Position numbers and translations under genes: made by a program. DNA of 49,863 nt from the NCBI GenBank assembly GCA_963169165.1, contig CAUJFL010000372.1, forward strand, positions 1-49,863, written 5' to 3'. Source of the stretch: Myxococcota bacterium (GTDB lineage: Bacteria > Myxococcota_A > Polyangia > Polyangiales > Polyangiaceae). Shown one piece after another: positions 1 through 9,915 of the stretch. Position 1 is the first letter of the stretch, and the number at the start of each line of letters is the position of its first letter. The notes beneath the pieces were generated by a model. It ran no database searches, was not told the DNA's origin, and worked only from the letters and a program-made list of their open reading frames with translations.

Positions 1-1269
1 TGCGGGCGCGGGAGGAGTCTCCGCGGCCGGTGTCGGCGCGACGGTCGCGCTCGTGGCCGCCACGCTCGTGACCACGGGTGGCGCGCTCGCCGACGGCGCC
101 GCGGCGCTCGAGGCCGACGCGGGAGGAGCGCTTCGCCCGAAGTAGACGCCCAGCGCCAGCGCGAGCGCCAGCGCGAGGAACGCCCCCGCGCCGACGACGA
201 GCCCCACGCCGCTGGTCCGATGCCGCTCCTGGCTCTCGCTCGGCGAAAGGCTCGAAGAGGGCGGCGACGATCGCGGCCCGGATGACGTCGGCGCCGGATC
301 AGCCGAGGGCTCTGCGGCCGCGCCGAGCGCCGCGCGGTCGCCGAACCCGAGCGTGCGCACCACGCGATCGACGTGCACCTGCGCGTGCGCTGGCGCGAAC
401 GGCGCGAGCGCGACCGCGAGGTGCGCGACCGTCGGGTACCGGGCGTCCTCGCGCTTCTGCAGGCAGCCGAGCACCGCGCGCTCGAGCTCGACGGGCACCT
501 CGGGGCGCACCGTCCGCAGCGGCTCGGGCGGGCTCATGAACACCCTCGAGCACAGCTCACCCAGCGTGTCGCCGCCGTAGGGCACCCGCCCCGCCAGCAG
601 CTCGTGGAGCACGACGCCGAGCGACCACACGTCCGCGCTCGCCGTGACGCGCTTGGAGGAGCGCATCTGCTCCGGCGACATGTAGTACGGAGTGCCGAGC
701 ACCGCGGTGGTCTTCGTCAGGTTGCCCTGCAGGTCCGTGGTGGCCTTCGCCATCCCAAAATCAACAAGTTTCACACATGGCGAGCCGTCGTGACGGGCCG
801 TCAAGAAGAGGTTCGCGGGCTTCACGTCGCGGTGCACGATCCCCAGCGCGTGCGCCTCGGCGAGCGCCTCGCACGTCTGCAGCGTGAACTCGATCGCCAG
901 CGGGATCGGGATCGGGCTCCGCTCCCGGATGATCCGCGCGAGGTCCTGGCCGTGCAACAGCTCCATCACCATGAACTGCGAGCCGTCCGGGAGCGTGCCG
1001 AAGTCGAGGATGCGCGCGGTGTGCTCGCTCCGAAGCCTGCTCGCCGCCTGCGCCTCCCGCTGAAACCGCGACGCCGTGTCGCCGCTCTGCGCCGCGTGGG
1101 CGAGCAGGACCTTGATCGCGACCTGCTGTCCGAGCGTGAGGTGCGTGGCCGCGACGACGACGCCGAAGCCACCCTTGCCGAGCACGTGCTCGACCCGATA
1201 CTTGCCCGCGAGCACCATGCCCGGAGAGACGGGGACCGGATCGTCGGCGCTCCGCATCGGTTCGCTCAC
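1..1269 (-). CDS. Serine/threonine protein kinase (Hanks type), C-terminal part runs off window
   Basis: Minus-strand translation gives VSEPMRSADDPVPVSPGMVLAGKYRVEHVLGKGGFGVVVAA...VAIKVLL...HRDVKPANLFL...VDFGMAK...GTPYYMSPEQ, followed by a TM-like segment and Ala/Ser/Pro-rich tail. Start is GTG 1269 or ATG 1257. Not in the ORF track because it is open at the window edge. Confidence 0.93.
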   Translation of the reverse strand, partial: MSEPMRSADDPVPVSPGMVLAGKYRVEHVLGKGGFGVVVAATHLTLGQQVAIKVLLAHAAQSGDTASRFQREAQAASRLRSEHTARILDFGTLPDGSQFMVMELLHGQDLARIIRERSPIPIPLAIEFTLQTCEALAEAHALGIVHRDVKPANLFLTARHDGSPCVKLVDFGMAKATTDLQGNLTKTTAVLGTPYYMSPEQMRSSKRVTASADVWSLGVVLHELLAGRVPYGGDTLGELCSRVFMSPPEPLRTVRPEVPVELERAVLGCLQKREDARYPTVAHLAVALAPFAPAHAQVHVDRVVRTLGFGDRAALGAAAEPSADPAPTSSGPRSSPPSSSLSPSESQERHRTSGVGLVVGAGAFLALALALALGVYFGRSAPPASASSAAAPSASAPPVVTSVAATSATVAPTPAAETPPAPA

Positions 1270-1370
1270 CGAGCTACGGCCGTGGCGCGCCGACGAAAAG
1301 CCGACCCGACGCGGGGCTCGCGTTCCCCATGCCCCCGCGCCATCATCGGCACGCGCTCACCGCTGCCCGC

Positions 1371-1967
1371 ATGGACCATCCATACAGCACGCCACCTCGG
1401 GCGTCATGGCTCCTCGCCTCCGGGCTCGCCGCGCTCTCGCTCGTCGCGGCGTGCGCGTCGCCGCCCTCTGCCCCCGCGGCGCTCCCGTCCGTCGACACGC
1501 AAGCGCTTCCAGCTTCCGCGGCGTCCACGGTCCCGTCGCCCTCGGGTGCGTCGAGCGCGCAGCCCCCGCTGCCGCGCGTGTTCTCGGCGCTCGGAGGCCC
1601 CTGTCGCGCCGAGTCTCCGCACGAGGAGCTCTGCGGCAAGGATGGCGTCGTCGCCGGCGTGATCGTCCCCGTCGACCACGCGCTCGACACCCCTCCCCCC
1701 GTCGCCGAGGTGCTGCTCGACGAGCGCGGCGGGAGCGGACCTCGCGGCACGCACACGACGGTGGGCGCGGTGGGCGAGCGGCTCTGGGTGCGCGCGATCA
1801 CCTGCGGCGGCTGCCGTCGCATCATGGGCTGGGCGTTCGTCGGCGACCTGCCGCGGCTCGACGACGCGCAGCTCCTGTCGCTCCAGCGACGGCTCCACCT
1901 CCCGGCCGAGCTCGGGCCGCTGCGCGACGTCGCGGCCTGGCGTATGCAGCTGCGCTCGAGCCGCTGA
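1371..1967 (+). CDS. Hypothetical secreted/lipoprotein-like protein
   Basis: ORF with N-terminal hydrophobic segment and lipobox-like LSLVAAC; later cysteines. ORF can start at 1329. Confidence 0.6.
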   Translation: MDHPYSTPPRASWLLASGLAALSLVAACASPPSAPAALPSVDTQALPASAASTVPSPSGASSAQPPLPRVFSALGGPCRAESPHEELCGKDGVVAGVIVPVDHALDTPPPVAEVLLDERGGSGPRGTHTTVGAVGERLWVRAITCGGCRRIMGWAFVGDLPRLDDAQLLSLQRRLHLPAELGPLRDVAAWRMQLRSSR

Positions 1968-2678
1968 TCAGCTCGGCGCGGACGCGCGCGGGTGAGCCCT
2001 CGCCGGCGTGATGCGCAGCTCTCGCCGCGCCTCTTCGAGCGGCCGGTCGAAGCGCTCTTCCCACCGCACGGGCGGGAGGAACTCGGCCGCCTTGCCGCGC
2101 CGGTAGGCGTCCAGCGTCATCGCGATGACCTCGGGGCGTGAAGGCGCCCAGCGCAGCGTCCCGAGCGCGGCGATCAGCGCCGCGCTCGGCGCGCCCAGCT
2201 GCGCGTAGGTGAACCCCTGCAGCGCGACCTCGCCCGGCACGTCGGGCAGATAGCCGGTGAGCACGTGCCAGAGATCGTGCGTCTGCCGTAGTCGCTGCGC
2301 GAGGTAGCGGACCAGCTCGGGCAGCCCCGGCGGCGGCTGGAAGAGATCCGCGTCGAGCCCGTTGTCGTCGAGGTAGCGCGCGTACGCGCCGCCGAGCGTG
2401 TCAGCGGGCAGGCCGCGCAGCCGCGCGACCGTGGCGCCGTCGATGGCCGGGCGCTCCATCAGCAGCCGCGCGCCGTCGTCCGTCGCGGCGAACCGCGCGA
2501 ACAACCGCGGGAACGCCCGCCCGTTGGCCGCGATCCCGAGCAAGAACACCTGCCGCGTGTCGTCGGGGTCGCGCAGCAGCGCGGCGAGCGCGCGCGCCGC
2601 GATCCGCGCGCGCTCGCGGGGGGTGCCGGAGAGCGCCGCGCGCGCCGCGTCGGCCTCCGAGGTGGGGATCGTCTGCAT
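1968..2678 (-). CDS. Coq4 family protein (ubiquinone biosynthesis COQ4-like)
   Basis: HDLWHVLTGY motif (HDxxHxxxGY) typical of Coq4; divergent from a TetR gene. Confidence 0.8.
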   Translation of the reverse strand: MQTIPTSEADAARAALSGTPRERARIAARALAALLRDPDDTRQVFLLGIAANGRAFPRLFARFAATDDGARLLMERPAIDGATVARLRGLPADTLGGAYARYLDDNGLDADLFQPPPGLPELVRYLAQRLRQTHDLWHVLTGYLPDVPGEVALQGFTYAQLGAPSAALIAALGTLRWAPSRPEVIAMTLDAYRRGKAAEFLPPVRWEERFDRPLEEARRELRITPARAHPRASAPS

Positions 2679-2703
2679 GGCTCGTGTCTCCTGTTGGTGA
2701 GAG

Positions 2704-2743
2704 TGACAATAGAGGTCGTCGGCATATTGTCAAGTGTGACAAT
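2704..2743. promoter_or_regulatory. TetR-type operator array overlapping predicted coq4-like promoter
   Basis: TGACAAT (2704-2710), ATTGTCA (2726-2732), TGACAAT (2737-2743); the last two form ATTGTCA-AGTG-TGACAAT. On minus strand TTGACA (2733-2728), 16 bp, TATTGT (2711-2706). Confidence 0.7.
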
Positions 2744-2803
2744 TGACTCGGAGCCGTCCTCGGGGCTCCCGCGCGGCCGCGAGGTTGGGTACACAGCCGA
2801 GGA

Positions 2804-3466
2804 ATGGCCAAGCGCCCGCCGCCGCAACGCGCCTCGACGCCCGTCGCTCGGTCCCCCCGCGCGCGCCGCTCGCCCGAGGAGGCGCGCGCGCTGATCCTCG
2901 ACGCCGCGACCGATCTGCTCGCCGCGCGCGGACCCGACGCGGTCGGTCTGAAGGCGGTGGCCGTCGAGGCGGGTGTCAGCCACGGGCTCGTGTCGCACTA
3001 CTTCGGCACGTACGAGGCGCTGGTGGAGGCGGTGTTGGCGCGGCACCAGGCGACGATGCGCGCCGAGCTGCTGGAGCGCCTCGCCGCGCGACCGGACGAG
3101 GGCCCCGAGGCGTGGATCGAGCACGCGTTCGCCGCGATGGCGCACCCGCTCTACGGCAGGCTGTCGGTGTGGGCCGTGATGTCGGGGAGGGCCGACGCCG
3201 CCGGCTTCTTCGCGCGGCGCGAGCAGGGCCTGCGGATCGTCGTCGACGCGCTCGCGGCGCGGCTCGGCGAGCGCGCTTCACGCGACAGGATCGAGCGCGT
3301 GGTGATGGTCGTGCTGACGTCGATCCTCGGCTACACGACGGGGCGCGGCGTGATGTGGGCGGCGCTCGGCAAGGAGGCGACGGCCGCGCGCGACGCGGCG
3401 TTTCGCGCCGAGCTCGTGGCGCTCGTCGCCCCGCTGGTGACCACCCGACGCGCCCGCGGGCGTTGA
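2804..3466 (+). CDS. TetR family transcriptional regulator
   Basis: N-terminal HTH: ALILDAATDLLAARGPDAVGLKAVAVEAGVSHGLVSHYFGTYEALVEAVL. Confidence 0.9.
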   Translation: MAKRPPPQRASTPVARSPRARRSPEEARALILDAATDLLAARGPDAVGLKAVAVEAGVSHGLVSHYFGTYEALVEAVLARHQATMRAELLERLAARPDEGPEAWIEHAFAAMAHPLYGRLSVWAVMSGRADAAGFFARREQGLRIVVDALAARLGERASRDRIERVVMVVLTSILGYTTGRGVMWAALGKEATAARDAAFRAELVALVAPLVTTRRARGR

Positions 3467-3565
3467 GCGAATTCGCGCGGGCGCGCGGGTGGCCGGTGGC
3501 GGGCCTTCCCGACCTCGAAACGCGGTGCTACACGCGCCGCTCCCTTCAGGAGCGAGACGAGATCC

Positions 3566-4720
3566 ATGACCCAGTCGAACGGCAACGGCGCATCCACCAC
3601 GGCGAACCTCCAGCTCACCGGAGGCGCGGCGATCGTCGCCCCGATCTCGATGTTCCCCAACGGCGTGCCGGGCAACGCGCTGGTCGTCCTGCCCGTCACC
3701 AAGCCGACCGACGAGCTCATCGCGCTGATGGAAAAGGGCCCGGCGGCGGTGACCTCCGAGCAGATGTGGCAGCTCCTCGGCTTCAACGGCCCCGCGGTGC
3801 AGGTGCAGGACGGCGAGGGCCGCCCGCTCGCCATCGGGCTCGAGGATCTCCTCGCAGGCCTCGAGAAGCACTACCTCGAGGCGCCCGACGATCTGAACCG
3901 CGCGCGCATCTACGCCCAGGAGCTCCTCAAGTACGAGCGCTTCGAGAAGGCCGAGGGCGTGCTCGCGAAGATCGTCGCGAAGGGCGGCCTCAACGGCGAC
4001 GACTGGCTCGCGCTCGGCGTCACGCAGCTCCAGCTGAAGAAGCTCGACAAGGCCGAGAGCACGCTGAAGGGCGCCCAGAACATCATGAAGGGCAACCCGT
4101 ACCCGTCGCTCAACCTCGCGAAGCTCTACAAGGAGAAGGGCGACGCCGCGGCCGAGCAGAAGGCGGCCGAGAAGGCCATCGAGATCGAGCCGAACGCGGT
4201 CGACGCGTGGGCCTACCTGTTCTCGCACGTCAAGGACAAGGACGGCGAGGAGGCCGCGATCAAGGCCGTCGAGGCGCTGCTCGCCGCCGAGCCCAACACG
4301 AAGACCGCGGCGGGCTACATCGCGATCCAGGGCTTCTTCGCGGGCGAAGAGGAGACCCGCGACAAGGCCGTCACATTCGCGAAGAAGGCGGTCGATCGCA
4401 ACGGCCGTGATCCGCTCGCGCTCATCTGCCTCTCGGCGCTGTACGGCCAGGGCGGCGAGCTCGACAAGGTCATCGAGCTGTTGCAGCCGCACGAGGCGCT
4501 GCTCGCGAAGGACGTCCGCCTCGCGCACAACTACTTCGAGGCGCTGTTCCAGAGCCGCCAGATCGACAAGGTCACCCGGCTCCTCAACGCGCTCGCCGGC
4601 TCGCAGAACCAGGAGGTCAAGCAGTTCGCGATCGAGCGCAGCCGCGCGGTCGCGCAGTTCCTCCAGCAGCAGCAGCAGCAGCTCGCGGCGGCCGCGAACA
4701 CCGCGCAGAAGCGCAGCTGA
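3566..4720 (+). CDS. Tetratricopeptide-repeat protein
   Basis: Repeated helical pairs (e.g. [45 protein letters not shown]); Gln-rich C-terminus. Confidence 0.8.
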   Translation: MTQSNGNGASTTANLQLTGGAAIVAPISMFPNGVPGNALVVLPVTKPTDELIALMEKGPAAVTSEQMWQLLGFNGPAVQVQDGEGRPLAIGLEDLLAGLEKHYLEAPDDLNRARIYAQELLKYERFEKAEGVLAKIVAKGGLNGDDWLALGVTQLQLKKLDKAESTLKGAQNIMKGNPYPSLNLAKLYKEKGDAAAEQKAAEKAIEIEPNAVDAWAYLFSHVKDKDGEEAAIKAVEALLAAEPNTKTAAGYIAIQGFFAGEEETRDKAVTFAKKAVDRNGRDPLALICLSALYGQGGELDKVIELLQPHEALLAKDVRLAHNYFEALFQSRQIDKVTRLLNALAGSQNQEVKQFAIERSRAVAQFLQQQQQQLAAAANTAQKRS

Positions 4721-4732
4721 CGGGCGGGTCCC

Positions 4733-6247
4733 GTGACGATCGGCGACCCGGACGTCGTCGTCATCGGCGCGGGGCCCAACGGCCTGGTCGCCGCCGCGCA
4801 CCTCGCGCGCGCTGGGCTCCGCGTCCTCGTGCTCGAGTCGAAGGACACCATCGGCGGCGCGTGCGCGTCGCGCGCGCTGACCCGGCCTGGGTTCGTTCAC
4901 GACGTCGGCGCGGGGTTCTTCCCGTTCGCCGCGGTGAGCCCGGCGCTCTCGCCGCTCTCGCTCCACCGGCACGGCCTCTCGCTCGCGCACGCGCCGATCG
5001 ACAGCGCGCACCCCGCCCTCGACGGCACCTGCGGCGTGCTCGCGCGCGACCACGCGCGAGCGTTCGCCCTGGCGGGCGACGACGCCGCCGTGTGGCGCCC
5101 GATCGTCGAGTGGATGGCCGAGCGCGCTCACGCCATCCTGCCCGCGTTGCTCGGGCCGATCGACGACGTCCGCGCCAAGCTCGGCCTCGATCTCGGATCG
5201 ATCGCCGCGCTCACCGAGGCGGGGTTGTCGAGCGCGCGACAGCTCTCGGCGAGGTTCCGCGCAGAGGCGTCTCGCCGCGTGATCCCCGCGCTCGGGCTCC
5301 ACGCCGACGTCGCGCCCGACGATCGCTGCGGCGGCGCGGTGGGGCTGATGCTGGCGGCGCTCGCGGCGACCGCGGGCTTTCCCGTCGCGGTGGGCGGCGC
5401 GCAGGCCATCCCCGACGCCCTCGCGCGCGCCCTCGCCGCGTCGTCGGGTCAGCTCCGCACGAGCGCCAGGGTGTCGAAGATCATCGTGCGCAGAGGGCGC
5501 GCGGTCGCGGTCGCGCTCGACTCGGGCGAGGAGCTCCCAGCGCGCGTCGCCGTGGTCGCCGACACCGGCGCGCCAGCGCTGTATCTCCGCATGCTGCCGG
5601 ACGGCTGCGTGCCCTCGCGGCTGATCCGGCGCATGCGGCGCTACCCGTACGGCTGGGGCACCTTCAAGGTCGACTGGGCGCTCTCGGGCCCGGTGCCGTT
5701 CGTGTCGGCGCCGTGCCGCGACGCCGCCGTCGTGCACGCGGGCGAGAGCGTCGACGATCTCGCGCGCTTCGCCCGAGAGGTGCGGGCAGGGCTCATCCCA
5801 AACAATCCATACCTCGTGCTCGGGCAGGCCTCCGTCGCCGACCCCTCGCGCGCGCCCGCGGGCTGCCACACGCTGTACGCCTACACGCACGCGCCGTCCG
5901 AGGTCGACGGCGGATGGTCGACCGCGCGCGAGCGCTTCGCCGACGCGATCGAGCGGCGCATCGAGGGCCTCGCGCCGGGCTTTCGCGCGCTCGTGCTCGC
6001 CCGCGCGATCCACGATCCCGCCGAGCTCGAGCGCTTCGACGAGAACCTCGTCGGCGGCGATCTCGGCGGAGGCACGGCCGCGATCACCAACCAGCTGGTG
6101 TTCCGCCCCGCGTTCCCGTGGTTTCGCCACGCGACGCCGGTCGCGGGCTTGTATCTCTGCTCTGCGTACACGCACCCTGGCACGGGCGTGGCCGGCGCCT
6201 GCGGATGGAACGCCGCCCGCGCCCTGCTAGATCGGGAGGCTCGATGA
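4733..6247 (+). CDS. FAD-dependent oxidoreductase, phytoene-desaturase-like
   Basis: Dinucleotide-binding motif [38 protein letters not shown]-terminal [25 protein letters not shown]. Confidence 0.87.
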   Translation: MTIGDPDVVVIGAGPNGLVAAAHLARAGLRVLVLESKDTIGGACASRALTRPGFVHDVGAGFFPFAAVSPALSPLSLHRHGLSLAHAPIDSAHPALDGTCGVLARDHARAFALAGDDAAVWRPIVEWMAERAHAILPALLGPIDDVRAKLGLDLGSIAALTEAGLSSARQLSARFRAEASRRVIPALGLHADVAPDDRCGGAVGLMLAALAATAGFPVAVGGAQAIPDALARALAASSGQLRTSARVSKIIVRRGRAVAVALDSGEELPARVAVVADTGAPALYLRMLPDGCVPSRLIRRMRRYPYGWGTFKVDWALSGPVPFVSAPCRDAAVVHAGESVDDLARFAREVRAGLIPNNPYLVLGQASVADPSRAPAGCHTLYAYTHAPSEVDGGWSTARERFADAIERRIEGLAPGFRALVLARAIHDPAELERFDENLVGGDLGGGTAAITNQLVFRPAFPWFRHATPVAGLYLCSAYTHPGTGVAGACGWNAARALLDREAR

Positions 6248-6762
6248 GAGCGTCGCTCCTCGCCGTCGCCGCGCTGTCGACAGCGGTCGGCTGCAAGCGC
6301 GAGCCAGCCGAACAGACCGGCACCGCCGCGGCGATCCCGAAGCCGTCCGAGGTGCGCGCCGCCGACGGGCTGCCCGTCGAGATCCCCACCAAGCGCACGC
6401 CCGCGCCGAGCATCTTCGAGTGGGACAAGGCGCCCGCGCTCCGCGAGGGCTCGGCCGCCGCGGCCGGGTGCACGATCAAGGTGGTGCGCGAGTGGGCGCG
6501 CGTCGACTGCTCGGGTGAGCGCAAGCCCGGCGGCACCCCCAGCGACGTCGAGATCAAGTCGGGCTGCTCGAAGGACACCTACGTGTCGATGAAGTCCCAC
6601 TCCAACGCGGTGACGGCGCTGACGCCGGGCCGCCGCTGCGAGATCCTCTTCTCGTGGACGGGCACGAAGCAGACCTTCATGGCCGACTGGCCCGCCAACA
6701 AGCGCCCCACGCTCACGTTCATCGATCCGGTGTGGTCGACGACGCCGCGGCCGCGTCAGTGA
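6244..6762 (+). CDS. Hypothetical lipoprotein-like protein
   Basis: ATG overlaps the upstream TGA (ATGA, 6244-6247); signal-like [17 protein letters not shown]. Confidence 0.7.
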   Translation: MRASLLAVAALSTAVGCKREPAEQTGTAAAIPKPSEVRAADGLPVEIPTKRTPAPSIFEWDKAPALREGSAAAAGCTIKVVREWARVDCSGERKPGGTPSDVEIKSGCSKDTYVSMKSHSNAVTALTPGRRCEILFSWTGTKQTFMADWPANKRPTLTFIDPVWSTTPRPRQ

Positions 6763-6766
6763 GCGC

Positions 6767-8383
6767 TCAGGGGTGGATGTACACGACGGTGCCGTTCTTC
6801 AGCGTCATCGCGCCGTGAAAGCCCTCGGGCACCTCGGGCGTCGTCCACGCGAACAGCCAGGCCGCGTCGGTCGGGTGGAGGTTGATGCAGCCGTGCGATC
6901 TCGGGCGACCGAAGTCGTCGTGCCAGTAGGCCGCGTGCAGCGCGTAGCCCTCATGAAAGTACTGCACGTAGGGCACGTCTCGGAGATCGAACCTGTCGTC
7001 GTCCTGATCGTTGTCCATCGTCGCCGTCACGTGCTTCGTGTGGACCAGGAACGCGCCGCGCACGGTCGAGTGCGTCTCCAGCGGATCGCCGAGGCCGTCC
7101 GCGCCGGTCGACACCAGCGTCGCGTAGACCGGACGCGCGCCCTCCCACGCGACCAGCGTCTGCTTCAGGATCGACACGTCGATCCATTTCTTTCCTTCGG
7201 CCGCGAACTGCGGGAGCTCCTTCGGCGGATCGAGCCGCACGAGCCCGGCAGACTGCAGCAGGTAGCGCCCGTCGCGCGCCTCGAGGTAGGTGCTCCTGTC
7301 GATGCGCTCGCTCTTGCCGGTCAGCTCCACGCCCTCGCGGTACGACACGGGGCCGACCTCCCTCATGGCCGAGGTCGCGGGATCTCGCTGATAGAAGCGC
7401 GCGCTCTTGCTGCGAACGAACACGAGCGGAAGCCCCGCGTCTCGCAGCTCGACGCCACGAAACGTGGACGGCGTGATCGCGCGCACACGATCGAGCGGCA
7501 CGAGCTGCAGATCGGTGTTGAGCCCGAACGTGCGCCCCTCGTGCTCGAACGCGCCGAGCAGCGCGAACCCCGACTTCGGGAACGCGCGGCCCGCGTAGAG
7601 CGCGCCCGGCCCGAGCCGATTGGGCGTGAGGGACGGCACGACCTTGCCGTCGGCGAGCTCGGGCGGCACGGGCGACGTCGTCACCGTCACCGCGCCTTTC
7701 TGTCGCGAGGCCTGCGACAGGTGCTTGGTCAGCTCGCCCTCGACCGAGCGCTGCTCCGCCGCGCTCGGGAGCTTCAAGTACAGCGGCGGCGTCGGGAACC
7801 TGCTCATCACGTACGGGTACGGCAGCCCCTGCGCGCGATCCGGGCGGCGCTTCGCGAGCGCCGCGACCGCGCCCTCGGGCTGCAGCGACGCGGCCGCGCC
7901 CGCGCACACGTAGCCCGCCGGAGCGACGCGGTAGAACCCTCGCTCGCACCCGCCGAACCCCGCCGCCTTCTCGTCGCGCGACACCACGCTCCCTGCCCGC
8001 AAATAGCCTATTTTTCTCGAGCGGAACGTCGGTCGCGCGTACACCCAGACCTCCTTGTACAGCGCGAGCAGCTCGGGGCCGGGCGGCGGCGCGGGCTCGT
8101 CGGGCTTCACCTCCTCGTCGTCGACGGGGCTCGGCTCCGGCTCGAGCGACGCGCTCATCCCGGGAGGCGGCACCATCGAGACCGGCGCGATCGACACCGA
8201 GACGATCGGCACCGCGATCGAGGCCATCGCCGGCACCGCGGTCCGACGAGGCGTGGGGTGGACCGGCCGGACCGCCGACGTCGCGCGCGCGATCGTCCGC
8301 GTCACCCACGGAGAGCCGTGCGCGGCCGCGACGCCGAGCCCCGCGGTCCCACCGAGCAAGAACGCGACGACGCCTCGCTTCAT
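6767..8383 (-). CDS. L,D-transpeptidase (YkuD-type catalytic domain)
   Basis: C-terminal HAAYWHDDFGRPRSHGCINLHPTDAAWLF (SHGCxN catalytic motif); N-terminal signal/TM segment. Confidence 0.87.
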   Translation of the reverse strand: MKRGVVAFLLGGTAGLGVAAAHGSPWVTRTIARATSAVRPVHPTPRRTAVPAMASIAVPIVSVSIAPVSMVPPPGMSASLEPEPSPVDDEEVKPDEPAPPPGPELLALYKEVWVYARPTFRSRKIGYLRAGSVVSRDEKAAGFGGCERGFYRVAPAGYVCAGAAASLQPEGAVAALAKRRPDRAQGLPYPYVMSRFPTPPLYLKLPSAAEQRSVEGELTKHLSQASRQKGAVTVTTSPVPPELADGKVVPSLTPNRLGPGALYAGRAFPKSGFALLGAFEHEGRTFGLNTDLQLVPLDRVRAITPSTFRGVELRDAGLPLVFVRSKSARFYQRDPATSAMREVGPVSYREGVELTGKSERIDRSTYLEARDGRYLLQSAGLVRLDPPKELPQFAAEGKKWIDVSILKQTLVAWEGARPVYATLVSTGADGLGDPLETHSTVRGAFLVHTKHVTATMDNDQDDDRFDLRDVPYVQYFHEGYALHAAYWHDDFGRPRSHGCINLHPTDAAWLFAWTTPEVPEGFHGAMTLKNGTVVYIHP

Positions 8384-8470
8384 GTGCCCGGGGGTAGGTC
8401 AGCGCTCGCCGTGGGGCCAAGTTCGCCGCGGCTTGCCGCCGACGGGGACCGGCGCCACGTTGCGAAGCCG

Positions 8471-9022
8471 ATGCGCCCCCTCCTGTTCGCCGCGCTGCTC
8501 GCGGCAGGTTGCTCGAAGCCCGCGGCTCCGTCGGCGAGGCCAGCTCCCACGTCGAGCCACGCGTCGATCGACGTGCCCGACACCGATCTGGCCGAGGGCG
8601 CGCCCGCGCCGCAGGTCGCGATGACGCTGCAGACCGGCAAGACGCTGCGCCTCGCCGAGCTCGTCGGAAAGAACGTGGCCGTCTATTTCTACCCGAAGGA
8701 CGAGACCCCGGGCTGCACGGTCGAGGCGGCGCAGCTCCGTGACGCGTTCGAGGAGCTGAAGAAGGCCGACGTCGTCGTCATCGGCGTCTCGTCGCAGGAC
8801 GCCGAGTCGCACAAGCGGTTCATCGACAAGGAGCGCCTGCCGTTCGATCTCGCGGTCGACGCCGACGGCGCGATCGCCCGCGCGTTCGGGGTCCCGCGCA
8901 TCCTCGGTCACCACGCGCGCCAGACGTTCTTGATCGGAAAGGACGGCCGCGTGAAGAAGGCCTGGCGCAAGGTCCGCCCCGACGGTCACGCCCAGGAGAT
9001 CCTCGAAGCGGCGAAGGGGTGA
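8471..9022 (+). CDS. Thiol peroxidase / peroxiredoxin, Bcp-like, lipoprotein-type N-terminus
   Basis: YFYPKDETPGCTVEAAQLRD motif; MRPLLFAALLAAGC lipobox. Confidence 0.88.
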   Translation: MRPLLFAALLAAGCSKPAAPSARPAPTSSHASIDVPDTDLAEGAPAPQVAMTLQTGKTLRLAELVGKNVAVYFYPKDETPGCTVEAAQLRDAFEELKKADVVVIGVSSQDAESHKRFIDKERLPFDLAVDADGAIARAFGVPRILGHHARQTFLIGKDGRVKKAWRKVRPDGHAQEILEAAKG

Positions 9023-9891
9023 GCGCCGCGCTCGACGCGCTCGACGCCAGCTGCGTCCGCACGGCGCACGGCCCGATCGAGCGCCTCTCGTTCACGCCCG
9101 CCGTCGAGCCGCGCGCCGCGCAGGTATCCATATTTCGCATCGGCGACGCCGTCGTCGACACCGGCAGCACCCGCGTCGGGGGCGCCGTGCTCGCCGCGCT
9201 CCGCGACCGCCCGCCGCGCCTCGTGGTGCTCACCCACCAGCACGAGGATCATGTTGGAAATATTAGAGGGATCCTCGACGCGTTCGGGCCGATGCCGGTG
9301 CTCGCGCCGCGCGGGCTGCTCGGGGTGATCGCCGAGACCCGCTGCGTCCCCGAGTACCGCGCGACCTTCTTCGGGCACCCGCGCCCGATCTCCCTTCACG
9401 AGCTGACACCGTACGACGACGGCGACGCGATCGACGTGGGCGGCGCGACGCTGACCGCACTGTCGACGCCCGGACACACGCCCATCCACATGGCGCTCGT
9501 CGCGCGCGAGGCGGGCCGCGTGCTCGCGATGACGGGCGATCTCTATGCGCGCCCGAGGGCGACGTTCTTCGAGGCGGCGATCGACGACGCGGCGCGCTCG
9601 TACCGGGCGGTCGTCGTGCTCGGCGACGAGGTGACGATGCTGCCGACGCACGGTCGGGTCCGCGACGATGGGCGGGCGACGCTGCTCGCCGGCGCGGACG
9701 AGCTCGAGGAGCTGTCGGCGCGTGTCCGCGCCGAGGCGGCGCGGCTCGGAGACGACGACCCCGTACGCATCGCCGAGCGCGTGTTCGGCGACGATCCGAT
9801 GCGGGCGGCGTCGGGCGGCGAGATCGGCCACGCCGTCTTCGTCCGCGCCGTGCTGTCGCCGCTCCGCGCGCTGCCGGCGACGCCGGTGTGA
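9019..9891 (+). CDS. MBL-fold metallo-hydrolase
   Basis: THQHEDHVGNI (HxHxDH); TPGHTPIHMAL; GDLY. Start overlaps upstream stop (GTGA, 9019-9022). Confidence 0.88.
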   Translation: MSAALDALDASCVRTAHGPIERLSFTPAVEPRAAQVSIFRIGDAVVDTGSTRVGGAVLAALRDRPPRLVVLTHQHEDHVGNIRGILDAFGPMPVLAPRGLLGVIAETRCVPEYRATFFGHPRPISLHELTPYDDGDAIDVGGATLTALSTPGHTPIHMALVAREAGRVLAMTGDLYARPRATFFEAAIDDAARSYRAVVVLGDEVTMLPTHGRVRDDGRATLLAGADELEELSARVRAEAARLGDDDPVRIAERVFGDDPMRAASGGEIGHAVFVRAVLSPLRALPATPV

Positions 9892-9915
9892 CCCTCGACA
9901 CGGGGGGCGGCTCGG

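Noticed and set aside
3278-6175. 965-aa minus-strand ORF
   Set aside because: Antisense to clearly coding TPR and FAD-oxidoreductase genes; Arg/Glu/Asp-rich composition with no domain, a typical high-GC shadow ORF.
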